Source of the DNA: Plumapathes pennacea
Lineage: Eukaryota; Cnidaria; Anthozoa; Antipatharia; Myriopathidae
Length of the DNA stretch: 64,000 nt
Assembly: GCA_964036295.1 (NCBI GenBank)
Contig: OZ038470.1
Location: forward strand, 6,979,578 to 7,043,577
Direction of reading: 5' to 3'
Shown: piece by piece, positions 1-13,187 of the stretch
Layout of the letters: each line of letters begins with the position of its first letter
Numbering within the stretch: the stretch's first letter is position 1
The notes under the pieces: model-generated
What the model saw: only the letters and a program-made list of their open reading frames with translations
Told to the model about the DNA's origin: nothing
Databases searched by the model: none
Program-made: the position numbers and the translations under genes

Positions 1-360
1 GACGTTCAGTAGAGAGCAGAAAGAAATGATTCCTTCGCAGCAAAAATCGTCCCGTACCAAACGTTCCGTTGCAGAGAGATGCGTTTCTTGCTCAGAATAA
101 GACTCCAGTACGTCGTTTTTCTGCTTCCTTATCCTGGCCAGAGATCCGTATTGCACGACACACCAGTTTAGAGGAGTATATCAGTCCAAAGCAATCGCTC
201 GAAGAGGCCCAAACGAAGGAATATCGCTCAAAACTCTGGCTAAACTTCCATTTGGTAGACCAATATCGAACTGGCCCGTATGCAAATCCCTGAAAAGACA
301 ATGGAACCATATCGGCAAATGGTCGAATGATAATAGCTTTCCGCGTGCAAGTCGGGTATT

Positions 361-446
361 TCTTTTGTTCGTAACAAAAATTCCTTTTGTTTGAAACAAA
401 AATTCCTTTTGTTCAAAATAAAAGTTTCTTTTGTTCGAAACAAAAG
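361..446. repeat. Four tandem 22-bp palindromic units
   Basis: CTTTTGTTYGAAACAAAA, or a variant of it, recurs four times at about 22-bp spacing; each unit is itself a near-palindrome around TTCGAA. Function unknown. Nothing coding was recognised in 1-640. Confidence 0.75.
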
Positions 447-645
447 AAGTATATACCTATTACAAAGAGCCAAATGGTATGAGACAAACAAACTCCGGCG
501 GGGAAATGAAAGAACATCAAGCCGTACGCCGTAGTACACAAACTATAAAAACGTATGCGCTCGCCAAACAATTCAGTCGTGGCTTTATAATTTCGTCAGC
601 TGACCCTTTATATGGGAAAAAGGCTACGCTAATTTACCCCAGAAC

Positions 646-872
646 ATAATTGAAGTTGAATTTTGATGTAAGGCCTTCTCATTGAAAGCGACACTAAACT
701 GAAACCAAACAATCCACGAGTGCCGATTGAAAGTCGCGAGTTGAAATCGCTTTCACAGTCTGAAACTTTTCGTCTTTTTAGCTTGATTGCAAACACGTTT
801 TCATTTATAACATAGTTCATTTTATCAAATAAATTTATGCTGCACTCCGATCGGTACAGGTGATCGACATTT
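646..872. repeat. Diverged direct duplication, copy 1 (copy 2 at 1998-2222)
   Basis: Both copies share GAAAGCGACAC(T/A)AAACTG, GCAAACACGTTTT and TTTATGCTGCACTCC in order. The pogo-like MITE lies between them. Confidence 0.8.
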
Positions 873-1267
873 GAGTCACGATCTGAATCAATTTTTCTTG
901 CCTCACCACAGAATACAGGGTTTTTATAGCATCGGACGCTCTTGATTCAGGTCTTCGAGGTTAAGTTTCATTTATCGCTCAGATCCTGACCCTTCCCACC
1001 GGTCCAACTCGAGTAAGCTCACAAAATTGACAGTCTTTTGCCTAAATTTCCTTCGAAATATCACGGAAATATACTGTAGTAATACATCCGCACAAAATGA
1101 GTAATTAAGTGTGCTGACGATTAAGTATCTCCCGAGTGAGTGTAGCGAACGAGTGAGAGATATCTATGAACACGGGAAGATTTAATCCGTATATAATTTT
1201 TATCTTTCAAATGTGAAGATATTCACAACAATGAAGATTTCAGTTTTTAGAACTGGGGGTATCCTGG

Positions 1268-1787
1268 TACAGTGGAACCTTTCTGAGCGAACGCGCCTCC
1301 CGTAAGCGACCACCTCTCTTAGCGACCACTTACAAAATGACCGATTGGTCCCTCAGTTAAATGTTTATTAGTGAAACCTCTCGTAAGCGACCATCTCTTG
1401 TAAGCGAGCCCGATCACCTTTAAGGCTCGCCGCTTTCTCCCAAGGAGCAATTTTCTGACGTTCAAGGACTAACTTCCATGCAGAAACTGGACCGGACAAA
1501 ATACTAACATATGTAATGTGACATGCTACAGGACACAAGGTTGATTTCCTTAAACTCAAGGTGATATTTAATCACTAAAACTGCATTATTTGACCGAACG
1601 AAGGGTGGTCGCTTACGTGGGAGGCCTAAGTGAGATCCAGCTTTGAGCCTTGACCGGTGTCCAATAATGCAGTAAATATAAACACCTTCATTTTTCACAA
1701 ATTAACCTTGTGTCCTGTTGCACGTTACGTTGCTGTTGCACGTTACGCCTCAAAGGTGGTCGAGGTCGCTTATACGAGAGGTTTCAC
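1268..1787. mobile_element. pogo/Tigger-like MITE
   Basis: Left end TACAGTGGAACC...AAGCGACC and right end GGTCGCTTATACGAGAGGTT are inverted. CAGTG-AACC ends with flanking TA and repeated AAGCGAC motifs are typical of pogo-type non-autonomous elements. A second internal end at 1371 suggests nesting. Confidence 0.65.
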
Positions 1788-2529
1788 AAATAGCGATTTG
1801 ACTTAGAAACCAATCGGTACTCGCGGGGGTTCTCGCAAAGCTCGTGACTCCAAAAAAGATAGTCCAGATTATGGTAGACTCCAGCGTGATCATTTAGATG
1901 CCACTCCGATCGCAAGCCTTTTGATAGTGGAATGTATACGGTTTGCAAAATTCGTGGGCAAAATAGGTTCATGTACTCTTGTTAATTTGAACATATAAAG
2001 TTTAAGTCGAATTTCGATGTAAGCAAGTACCTACTTTGTGAAAGCGACACAAAACTGTCAGCAAACAATTCACAAGTGCCGACTGAAATCGGGAATTTAC
2101 ATCGCTTTTACAGTGAACTTTTCGACTTTTTGGCTTGACTGCAAACACGTTTTAATTTAGAGCTACAGTTTATTTTATCAAAAGTAATTTATGCTGCACT
2201 CCTATCAGTACAGGTGTATCACAAATGTTACTTTAAAGGAAACAAAATAATGTTTAACACACACTTGGATCACGATCTGAATGAAAACTACAGATTGAAA
2301 TACCCCGCATTTATGATTTCAAATAGCAACAAATAGCAGCTCTCACCTTGCCACAAAATGTGGAATAACGGAGTGAAAGAGGCTTCCACCCACTGCCCTA
2401 AATGACACGGACGTCTATCCTCTTGTGGCCCTACAGTACATAGAATGGAGTACAAAGTACGGTTAGTGACTTCTAAAAGTGTCTCAAATCAACAGTGAAA
2501 ATTGTGAATGTTCCACAAACCAATGATTT

Positions 2530-2870
2530 GTTAGAACATTTAGTGTTTCCCCATAGGGTCGGTTTGAAAACAGAGGGATGGTTCAAAGGAATGATTTAAA
2601 ATGTCAGGGTTTAGGGGTTTTCCAAGAGGGATGGTTTGAAAAAGTGGGTATTCCCCAAACAAACTTTGAAAGGTTAGTACAGAGTGTTTCCTGCAATATG
2701 GTATTTTAATAGGTTTTGTGGTTTGAAAGATCAGGGTGTTTCTGAGAGGGACAATTTAAAATTTGGACATGGTGTTGTCTAGATATATGGTTTGAAAGGA
2801 CGAGGTGTTTCCAAGAGTGATGTTTTGAAAGGACTGGGTGTTTCCCTGAGGGGTAGTTAAAAAGGCAAGG
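2530..2870. repeat. Diverged ~31-bp minisatellite (GGTTTGAAAG...GGGTGTTTCC)
   Basis: GATGGTTTGAAA and GGGTGTTTCC alternate about every 30 bp with much drift. The same motif reappears at 4583-4640, after the LINE remnant, suggesting that the LINE inserted into this tract. Confidence 0.7.
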
Positions 2871-3216
2871 AACAAAATGAACAAAAGGTCTGGCCAAGGG
2901 TTGACAGTCAACAAGGATAAATTTGTTAATGAACTAATTATTCTTTCATTTAAAGTATGAATGATTATTGATATGTTACTGAATATGTCACTGACAGGAC
3001 AAAGAATATTCCTGCTTTGGTAACAGGCTATGCTACTTTTGAATGCTCCATTTTACACTTAACTCTCCCTGTTTCCTTGATTTTTATATATTATCAACAT
3101 TATTTCAATTTGGATGTATGTAGTATTTTTTAGGTACAATGCTCATCTACTGACACTATGGTCATCAAAGTGGGTATCTTTCCTACCGTCTGGAAATTAG
3201 CTAGAGAGTTTCTCCC

Positions 3217-4290
3217 ATTTTTTAAGAAAGGTACAAAGTCAGACCCAAACAACCACTGGCCTATATTGGTCATACCAATTGTTGCCAAGATATTCGAAAA
3301 AAATTATCTATGACCAGCTATACAGTCAAATACTTCAATGACAATAGCTTACAAACAAACTGTCAATCAGGGTTCCATTCACTTCATAGCACACACCACA
3401 TCATAGCCTTACTTGAACCACAAACAGCTGGAGTGTCAACATTGACAAGGGTCTCCTAAATGGTGTAATATTCATTGACTTAAAAAAGGCCTTCAATACT
3501 ATAGATCATAGTATTATCTTACAAAAATTGTCTAAATATGGAATCGACCGGAATGCCCTAACATGGTTCCACTCATATCTGACAAATAGAAGTCAAAAAT
3601 GTTATGACCACTCATCAAGTTCAAGCCCAATCACCTTTGGAGTACTCCAAGGGTCAAAAATTGGTCCTCTTCTCTTCTTGATTTACATAATTTGACTTGC
3701 CAAACTGCTTGGATAAGACCATTTATTTCTATGAGTAGTGCACATAAAATATATAAAGCCCTAATTGAGCCAGGATAGTGAGAAACTACGACATTGCACT
3801 GCCAGAGAATAACTAAATCTAGCTATGATACAAATTCTAGCTTACTGCTTAGTATGCTTGGATGGGACAAGTTATTTATAAATCGGAAAAAACAAAAGGC
3901 CATTGCCATGTTTAAAACTATTCATGTAAACTAATCCCAGTATATCTACAAGACCTATTTGCACCACGAATCACAAACTATAATCTAAGAAATGTGGAAA
4001 ACAAACTGAACCTGTCAAAACCCATGACAGATTATCTAAAGCATAGCTTCAGCTACAGTGGGGTATATTTTCTGGGGTATTTTCCCCACGAACTTAGAAT
4101 TTCCTGTTCCATCAATCACTTCAAAAGAGGCATTGATAATGTTTTTCTACAGCAGACTCCCACACGGCAAACATATATTTAACAGTTTTATTGACACAAA
4201 TAACAATTTTCTGTAAATAATTTCCAATAGCTTGATGCACTTTTTAGAAGACTGATGTTTTTACCATGTTTAAATAAAGATTACAGTAAG
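3217..4290 (+). pseudogene. Decayed non-LTR retrotransposon (CR1/Jockey-like) reverse transcriptase
   Basis: Frameshifted remains of an RT can be read: GLLNGVIFIDLKKAFNTIDH near 3450-3512, KYGIDRNALTWFHSYLTNRS near 3535-3593, and GVLQGSKIGPLLFLIYI near 3640-3690. The catalytic F-DD region is lost. After a deletion the usual C-terminal piece follows (NYNLRN, LNLSKPMTDYLKHSFSYSG, FKRGI; 3979-4182) and an AATAAAG-containing tail. Stops and shifts show it is dead. Confidence 0.85.
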
Positions 4291-5264
4291 TTACAGTGTT
4301 ACAGTATTCAAATTCAAATTATTGAAATTGTGATTATTGATCAAGTGACATTCCATGCACCGTTTGGGATCCCCAACTGTGAAAATATTTTTAACTAATA
4401 TTATCTTAAAAGACTCAGACCACTAGATTAACATGTTATGATTTATCTTAATTGACTTTTTTTTATCTTTCAATTAGCCCAGTATTTATTTTCTTTAGTT
4501 TTGTTTATTCTGTTTAACCCTCTGACTCTACATATTTACCCTTGACCCTTGACCAAAACCCAGATTTCCTTAAAAACACGGATGGATGGTTTGAGATAGC
4601 AGGGTGTTTCCCAGAGTGATGGTTTGAAATGACACCCATCCTAGACCCTTATTATCTCGACACCACTATATGAAAAAAGTATGTCTGGAGGATCGTGAAC
4701 AAGTTCAGTTTATGAGAGATTTTGGGCCTGGATAAACTGATATTGAAAGTGAACTTAGTTTAACCAATCACCCTGATAGACTGTGACATTATTCTTATAT
4801 CCTTATTCAAAATGCTTCATTGATTAGAGAGAGAGAAATCACAACTTTCGCACAATCTCGAATCGATCTAATCATTTCTGTGCGTGAACTTGGACATAAG
4901 GGAATAATGTGTAATACAGCACAAAACGCATTCATACCTCCATTTTCCATCCCTCATCCTTAAGAAATCTGGCTGAATCAAAGGCTTATCGACTCTGTAA
5001 AGTAACAACCCTCAAAACCAGATGAAAACATGGCCGACTGTTTATTTGTGAAAGAGCAGTCAAATACGCCAGCGGTAACTCTCCTTCCCAGGAACTCGCG
5101 ACCATCATATACAACCGTATGCGCAAAATTTGTGTAAGTATTGTAACTGTGTTGCCAATAAACAAACAGCTTTGCCGCTCCATCTTTTAAAACGCTCAAT
5201 TCAATTTCGTTGCACCCTCTCGTGTCAGAGGTCATATGTTCGAAACCCACTAAAGCATGATATT

Positions 5265-8200
5265 ATTTCATTTCATTAAAGTTTTCAACTGCTTGATGTG
5301 CTGTATACCTGCCAAAATCTTATAAACTGTTACTACTTATTAAGCTATCATTTTGCCTTCATGCGTAACACTTTAATTCAATTTTTTAAAACCGCCAAAG
5401 GCGAAAAATTAGTAGTAAATGTTTGATGAAAAACTACGGCCTAATTATGGGATCCTTATTGCGGACGAACAAACAACGTTGCGAGTTTATCCATCCCAAC
5501 GCTCAATTAACAAATATACCCAGCTTTCACAACACATACACGCATCACTGCTAATTAAAACACGAACATTTATATAATTGAACGTTATACAGTAAGCATG
5601 CGCACTTATTGACGTAATACAGATCCCATAATTGCGCCGAAGTTTTTTATCAAACATTTACTACTAGATTTTCGCCTTCGGCGGTTTTGAAAACTTAAAT
5701 TATAGTCTTACGCCTAAAGGCTAAATGATAGCAATGCATGAGCTGAAGACCCCTATAAAACGTCAATTATATATATAGAAATATATAATGTGCAGATAAC
5801 TGGAAAAGGGAGAGTCACATATATTTTTCTACGAAGACCAAGGAAAGGAGAAGAGCTCTTTCTTAACACAAAAATCCCCCCAGCCAGGATCCGACCACAC
5901 AAATAGAAAACGTACCTTCCATTGGCTCGAATCCCGTTGAAGCATGATGGTGTCTCATTTCAGTAAAGTTTTCAACTGCGTGATGTGCTGTATACCTGCC
6001 AACACAGTATTAACTGTTAGTTGCTTGTTAAGCTATCATGTTGCCTCCATGCGTAACACTTTAATTCAATTTTTGAAAACCGCCGAAGGCGAAAATCTAG
6101 TAGTAAATGTTTGATGATAAACTACGGCCTAATTATGGGATCCCTATTGCGGACCAACAAACAACGTTGCGAGTTTATCCATCCCAATGCTCAATTTAAC
6201 AAACATACCTATATTTTGCAGCACAAACACGCATCATTGATAATTAAAACACAAACATTTATAAAAGTGAACGTTATACAGTAAGCATGCGCAGTTATTG
6301 ACGTAATACAGATCCCATAATTACGCCGAAGTTTTTCATCAAACATTTACTACTAGATTTTCGCCTTCGGCGGTTTTAAAAACTTGAATTAAAGTGTTAC
6401 GCTTAAAGGCAAAATGATAGCAATGCAGGAACTGAAGACCCCTATAAAATGTGAAATATATATATGTAGAAATGTAAAATGTGCAGATAACTGGAAAAGG
6501 GAGAGTCACATATGTTGTTATACGAAGACCAAGAAAAGGAGAAGACCTTTTTCTTAGTACAAAAAGTCCCCTAGCCAGGATGAGACCTCACCAATACAAA
6601 ATGCACCTTTTCTTGGTTGGAATCCCGTTGAAGCATGATATTGTTTCATTTTAGTAAAGTTTTCAACTGCGTGATGTGCTGTATACCTTTCAACATAGTA
6701 TTAACTCTTAGTTACTCATTAAGCTATCATTTTGCCTCCATCCGTAACAGTTTAATTCAATTTTTTAAAACCGCCGAAGGCGAAAATCTAGTAGTAAATG
6801 TTTGATGAGAAACTACGGCCTAATTATGGGATCCTTATTGTGGACGAACAAACAACGTTGCCAGTATATTCATCTGAACGCTCAAGTTATCAAATCTACC
6901 TATATTTTACCACATGCACGCATCATTGCTAGTTAAAATACAAACATTTATAAAAATGAACGCTATACAGTAAGCATGCGCAGTTATTGACGTAATACAG
7001 ATCCCATAATTACGCCGAAGTTTTTCATCAAACATTTACTACTAGATTTTCGCCTTCGGCGGTTTTAAAAACTTAAATTAATGTGTTACGCATAAAGGCA
7101 AAATGATAGCAATGCACGAGCTGAAGACCCCTATAAAATGTGAAATATATATATAAAAATGTATAATGTGCAGATACCTGGAAAAGGGAGAGTCACATAT
7201 GCTTTTCTACGAAGACCAAGAAAGGGAGAGGACCTTTTTCTTAGTACAAAAAGTCCCCCAGCCAGGATGAGACGTCACCAATACAAAATGTACCTTCTTT
7301 TGGTTGGAATCCCGTTGAAGCATGATATTGTTTCATTTTAGTAAAGTTTTCAACTGCTTGATGTGCTGTATACCTGCCAACATAGCATTAACTCTTAGTT
7401 ACTTATTAACCTATCATTTTGCCTCTATGCGTAACACTTTAATTCAATTTTTTAAAACCGCCGAAGGCGAAAATCTAGTAGTAAATGTTTGATGAAAAAC
7501 TACGGCCTAATTATGGGATCCTTATTGTGGACGAACAAACAACGTTACGAGTTTATCCATCCCAATGCTCAATTTAACAAACATACCTATATTTTACAGC
7601 ACATACACGCATCATTGATAGTTAAAACACAAACATTTATAAAAATGAACGTTATACAGTAAGCATGCGCAGTTATTGACGTAATACAAATCCCATAATT
7701 ACGCCGAAGTTTTTCATCAAACATTTACTACTAGATTTTCGCCTTCGGCGGTTTTAAAAACTTGAATTAAAGTGTTACGCTTAAAGGCAAAATGATAGCA
7801 ATGCAGGAGCTGAAGACCCCTATAAAATGTGAAATATATATATAGAAATGTAAAATGTGCAGATAACTGGAAAAGGGAGAGTCACATATGCTTTTCTACG
7901 AAGACCAAGAAAGGGAGAAGTTTTTCTTAATACAAAAAGTCCCCCAGCCAGGATGAGACCTCACCAATACAAAATGTACCTTCTCTTGGTTGGAATCCCG
8001 TTGAAGCATGATATTGTTTCATTTTAGTAAAGTTTTCAACTGCTTGATGTGCTGTATACCTGCCAACATAGTATTAACTCTTAGTTACTCATTAAGCTAT
8101 CATTTTGCCTCCATCCGTAACACTTTAATTCAATTTTTTAAAACCGCCGAAGGCGAAAATCTAGTAGTAAATGTTTGATGATAAACTACGGCCTAATTAT

Positions 8201-11200
8201 GGGATCCTTATTGTGGACGAACAAACAACGTTGCGAGTTTATCCATCCCAATGCTCAATTTAACAAACATACCTATATTTTACACATACATGCATCATTG
8301 ATAATTAAAACACAAAAATTTATAAAAATGAACGTTATACAGTAAGCATGCTCACTTATTGACGTAATACAGATCCCATAATTACGCCGAAGTTTTTCAT
8401 CAAACATTTACTACTAGATTTTCGCCTTCGGCGGTTTTAAAAACTTGAATTAAAGTGTTACGCTTAAAGGCAAAATGATAGCAATGCAGGAGCTGAAGAC
8501 CCCTATAAAACGTGAAATATATATATGTAGAAATGTAAAATGTGCAGATAACTGGAAAAGGGAGAGTCACATATGTTGTTATACGAAGACCAAGAAAAGG
8601 AGAAGACCTTTTTCTTAGTACAAAAAGTCCCCTAGCCAGGATGAGACCTCACCAATACAAAATGCACCTTTTCTTGGTTGGAATCCCGTTGAAGCATGAT
8701 ATTGTTTCATTTTAGTAAAGTTTTCAACTGCGTGATGTGCTCTATACCTGCTAACATAGTATTAACTCTTAGTTATTCATTAACCTATCATTTTGCCTCC
8801 ATCCGTAACAGTTTAATTCAATTTTTTAAAACCGCCGAAGGCGAAAATCTAGTAGTAAATGTTTGATGAAAAACTACGGCCTAATTATGGGATCCTTATT
8901 GCGGACGAACAAACAACGTTGCCAGTATATTCTGAACGCTCAAGTTATCAAATCTACCTATATTTTACCACATACACGCATCATTGCTAGTTAAAATACA
9001 AACATTTATAAAAATGAACGTTATACAGTAAACATGCGCACTTATTGACGTAATACAGATCCCATAATTACGCCGAAGTTTTTCATCAAACATTTACTAC
9101 TAGATTTTCGCCTTCGGCGGTTTTAAAAACTTGAATTAAAGTGTTACGCTTAAAGGCAAAATGATAGCAATGCAGGAACTGAAGACCCCTATAAAATGTG
9201 AAGTATATGTATAGAAATGTATAATGTGCAGATAACTGGAAAAGGGAGAGTCACATATGCTTTTCTACGAAGACCAAGAAAGGGAGAGGACCTTTTTCTT
9301 AGTACAAAAAGTCCCCCAGCCAGGATGAGACCTCACCAATACAAAATGTACCTTCTCTTGGTTGGAATCCCGTTGAAGCATGATATTGTTTCATTTCAGT
9401 AAAGTTTTCAACTGCTTGATGTGCTGTATAGCTGCCAACATAGCATTAACTCTTAGTTACTTATTAACCTATCATTTTGCCTCCATGCGTAACACTTTAG
9501 TTCAATTTTTTAAAACCGCCGAAGGCGAAAATCTAGTAGTAAATGTTTGATGAAAAACTACGGCCTAATTATGGGATCCTTATTGTGGACGAACAAACAA
9601 CGTTACGAGTTTATCCATCCCAATGCTCAATTTAACAAACATACCTATATTTTACAGCACATACACGCATCATTGATAGTTAAAACACAAACATTTATAA
9701 AAATGAACGTTATACAGTAAGCATGCGCAGTTATTGACGTAATACAGATCCCATGATTACGCCGAAGTTTTTCATCAAACATTTACTACTAGATTTTCGC
9801 CTTTGGCGGTTTTAAAAACTTGAATTAAAGTGTTACGCTTAAAGGCAAAATGATAGCAATGCAGGAACTGAAGACCCCTATAAAACGTGAAATATATATA
9901 TAAAAATGTAAAATGTGCAGATAACTGGAAAAGGGAGAGTCACATATGTTTTTCTACGAAGACCAAGAAAGGGAGAAGAAGTTTTTCTTAATACAAAAAG
10001 TCCCCCAGCCAGGATGAGACCTCGCCAATACAAAATGTACCTTCTCTTGGTTGGAATCCCGTTGAAGCATAATATTTTTTCATTTCAGTAAAGTTTTCAA
10101 CTGCTTGATGTGCTGTATAGCTGCCAACATAGTATTAACTCTTAGTTACTTATTAAGCTAACAGTTTAATTCAATTTTTTAAAACCGCCGAAGGCGAAAT
10201 CTAGTAGTAAATGTTTGATGAGAAACTACGGCCTAATTATGGGATCCTTATTGTGGACGAACAAACAACGTTGCCAGTGTATCCATCGCAACGCTCAAGT
10301 TATCAAATCTACCTATATTTTACAGCACATACACGCATCATTGCTAGTTAAAACACAAACATTTATAAAAATGAACGCTATACAGTAAGCATGCTCACTT
10401 ATTGACGTAATACAGATCCCATAATTTCGCCGAAGTTTTTCATCAAACATTTACTACTAGATTTTCGCCTTCGGCGGTTTTAAAACCTTGAATTAAAGTG
10501 TTACGCATAAAGGCAAAATGATAGCAATGCACGAGCTGAAGACCCCTATAAAACGTCAATTATATATATAGAAATGTATAATGTGCAGATAACTGGAAAA
10601 GGGAGAGTCACATATGTTTTTCTACGAAGACCAAAAAAGGGAGAAGACCTTTTTCTTAGTACAAAAAGTCCCCAGCCAGGATGAGACCTCACCAATACAA
10701 AATGTACCTTCTCTTGGTTGGAATCCCGTTGAAGCATGATATTTTTTCATTTCAGTAAAGTTTTCAACTGCTTGATGTGCTGTATATCTGCTAACATAAT
10801 ATTAACTGTTAGTTACTTGTTAACCTATCATTTTGCCTCCATCCGTAACACTTTAATTCAATTTTTTAAAACCGCCGAAGGCGAAAATCTAGTAGTAAAT
10901 GTTTGATGAAAAACTTCGGCGTAATTATGGGATCCTCGTTTACGTGAATAAGTACTGTATAACGTTCAATTATATAAATGTTCGTGTTTTAACTATCAAT
11001 GATGCGTATATGTGCTGTAAAATATAGGTAGATTTGATAACTTGAGCGTTGAGATGGATACACTGGCAACGTTGTTTGTTCGTCCGCAACAAGGATCCCA
11101 TAAATAAGCCAAAGTTTTTCATCAAACATTTACTACTAGTTTTTCGCCTTTGGCGGTTTTAAAAAATTGAATTAAAGTGTTATGCATGGAGGCAAAATGA

Positions 11201-11240
11201 GAGCTTGATAAGTAACTAAGAGTGTTAATAATATGTTGGC
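5265..11240. repeat. Tandem array of nine ~687-bp units, each with a long inverted repeat
   Basis: The marker CCGCCGAAGGCGAAAAT recurs near 5393, 6081, 6770, 7460, 8144, 8833, 9528, 10188 and 10870, spaced 668-689 bp. In each unit a ~65-bp arm (TTTAAAACCGCCGAAGGCGA through AATTATGGGATC) is met about 220 bp later by its reverse complement, so each holds a MITE-like palindrome plus a ~400-bp spacer. In the last unit (10870-11160) the segment between the arms is inverted. No gene was found; short ORFs here repeat with the unit. Confidence 0.95.
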
Positions 11241-12984
11241 AGGTATACAGCACATTAAGAAGGTATACAGCACAACTCTTCTATTACATCTTCTCCAACG
11301 CTGAATTTAACAAATATGCTTGATTTTACAGCACATACACGCATTTTGTTAAGTGAAAATACGTTTATCTGATCGGGAACGTCAACACAAAACATAGGTT
11401 AAAACATTCCTGAGAAAATGACTGGTCGATCTTCAATATCACTTACTGCTCACACGCTGCAACACTGATACTTCTCTAGACTCACATGAGGTATATCCTA
11501 TTGTGTTATGGCAGGATAATACGTATCAACCGTAACCAAAATTGCCAGGCGTTCTAAGCGCCGCTCTGCTTGTCTTCATATACGCGGGCTCATGCTGCGC
11601 AATCTCGTCCTCAGGACTATCCGCGTACCGGAAGCTGTCGAGAAAGAGGAAACTCGCAAAACCGCTTTGAACACTAGTGCAGGACTCGCGGGAGTCGCCA
11701 TTTTGATCTTGTGACGTTGTAACTCTTAAAGTTACTGCAGTTATTTAGAATTAACCGAAACGTAGGAGCTCGTTTACTTGATTTGCAAACAGATTGAATT
11801 CTGAAGTATTGCTTGTGACAAATAATGTAACCCTGCAAGCAAAACTTCTGCTTGTTAGGGGAGGGGGCAGAGGAAGGAGATTCTGCTCGCAGGGTAGTGA
11901 CATTTTACCCTTATACGCCAATAAAGGGTCCTCATTTAATTGCAGTGAGGAAAATAAATTCGGGCAAACCACCACAGTTCCCCCACTTCCCATCTAAGAA
12001 ACTACAACAACAGCAAAAACAGGGACGTATGTAGCGACGCAGTGAAAAGGTGAGAACAAAGAAATGTAGTAGTGAATGACGCGAAAATGGAAGACAATCA
12101 AACTGAACAAGCCATCTCACAACTTACTTTTAAGAACGTCAATTTGACTGAATCAGACAACTGCCGGAATCTGATTGTTTTGTAGAACAAACCTTTAAGG
12201 TAGTTTCTCGAGTTGTCTTTGATTCTCTCCAGCACTGAATACAGTTCTTTAGAGTAAGTTGTTCACTAAATATACGTTTATTGTGAAGACAACATGCATG
12301 TGTGCAAAAGACCTCTGGTAACATTCCTTCAAGATACTGAACCGGAACTACCTTAGTTTCAGAGGTCCTCACCTTTACTCCTTCACGGGTTTTCCGACGA
12401 GAACGGCGGCGACGAAGCGAGGGGAAAGGACCTCTAGGCACGCGAGGTAGCAACCTCACTTCCATGATTTCAGAACCTGAACTTCGTCGGTCATTGGCTA
12501 ATCGCCTCGTGACCATGGTAATGGTTTTGATTTGTTCTTCCAAACCAGTTTTACCCGTTCTGTTTGACAAACAAAATGGCGATCACGAGGGAGAAGAACT
12601 GGCATGGAAGTAAGGTTGCTACCTCGCGCGCCCAGAGGTTCCCTCGTCAACGTTCGGCCTTTGCCGCTATCTGCCGAACTTTCACGAGGAACCTCTGGAA
12701 CCAGGGTAATCCAGAACATGGTCGTATTACATTATTTAGCTAAATGTTAAATCTATTGGCACAGTTGTGCCAATAGGAAGGATTGCCTTGGAAAAACTAG
12801 AGAGTAAATTGGTTTCTGATATCTACTTCCTCGCTACTATCTCCTGCTACTTCTTTTACTTTATCTTATTCTCATACATTTTCTTCTCAAAAGTTGGGAG
12901 AACCTGCAATTTGGCCTTGGTAGCGAGTGAAAGGGTTAAGTTATTTGTGCAAATAAACAAAATTGTAACGAAATTACGGTTCCT
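11241..12984. other. Intergenic stretch downstream of the giant gene
   Basis: No convincing gene was seen. It contains an inverted repeat (ACCTCTAGGCACGCGAGGTA near 12430 against a mirror near 12640) and a decayed copy of the TTAACCCTTTCACT MITE at about 12771-12938. The 3' untranslated region of the giant gene should lie just left of 12985. Short ORFs, such as an Arg-rich one at 12139-12570, have no supporting features. Confidence 0.6.
12425..12645. repeat. Inverted repeat, ~40-bp arms
   Basis: Left arm GGACCTCTAGGCACGCGAGG through TTCCATG (12429-12465); right arm CATGGAAGTAAGGTTGCTAC through AGAGGTTCCC (12602-12642). A few mismatches; probably a small DNA transposon. Confidence 0.7.
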
Positions 12985-13187
12985 TTAGGACCATATAAAA
13001 TCCTTCACTTTCGAACTCTTAGTCGGGCCAGGCGGCCGTTGGCTTTGTAGTTGTTCATTTTTACGAATAACAAGGCACTTCATCTCCTTTTGGTGTCGCA
13101 CCTTAATGTCCTTAACAATCTGTTGTACGTTATCATACATCTGAGTGCCCAGATTCCTCATTTCCAGGAGTTTTGTTTTATAGTGAT
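12985..13187 (-). CDS. Cytoplasmic tail and stop codon
   Basis: 203-bp terminal exon. It adds 66 residues rich in Lys, Arg and Gln, including MRNLGTQMYDNVQQIVKDIK, and ends KSSKVKDFIWS before TAA at 12987-12985. The tail has no recognised domain; the heptad-like Leu/Met/Val pattern could make a short coiled coil. The preceding intron holds a trinucleotide tract. A poly(A) signal was not identified with confidence. Confidence 0.82.

Noticed and set aside
5265..11240. CRISPR-like regular repeat array
   Set aside because: The units are ~687 bp with internal inverted arms, not short repeats with unique spacers, and the genome is eukaryotic.
12139..12570. 143-codon Arg-rich minus-strand ORF downstream of the gene
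   Set aside because: It crosses an inverted repeat and has no recognised domain or splice context.
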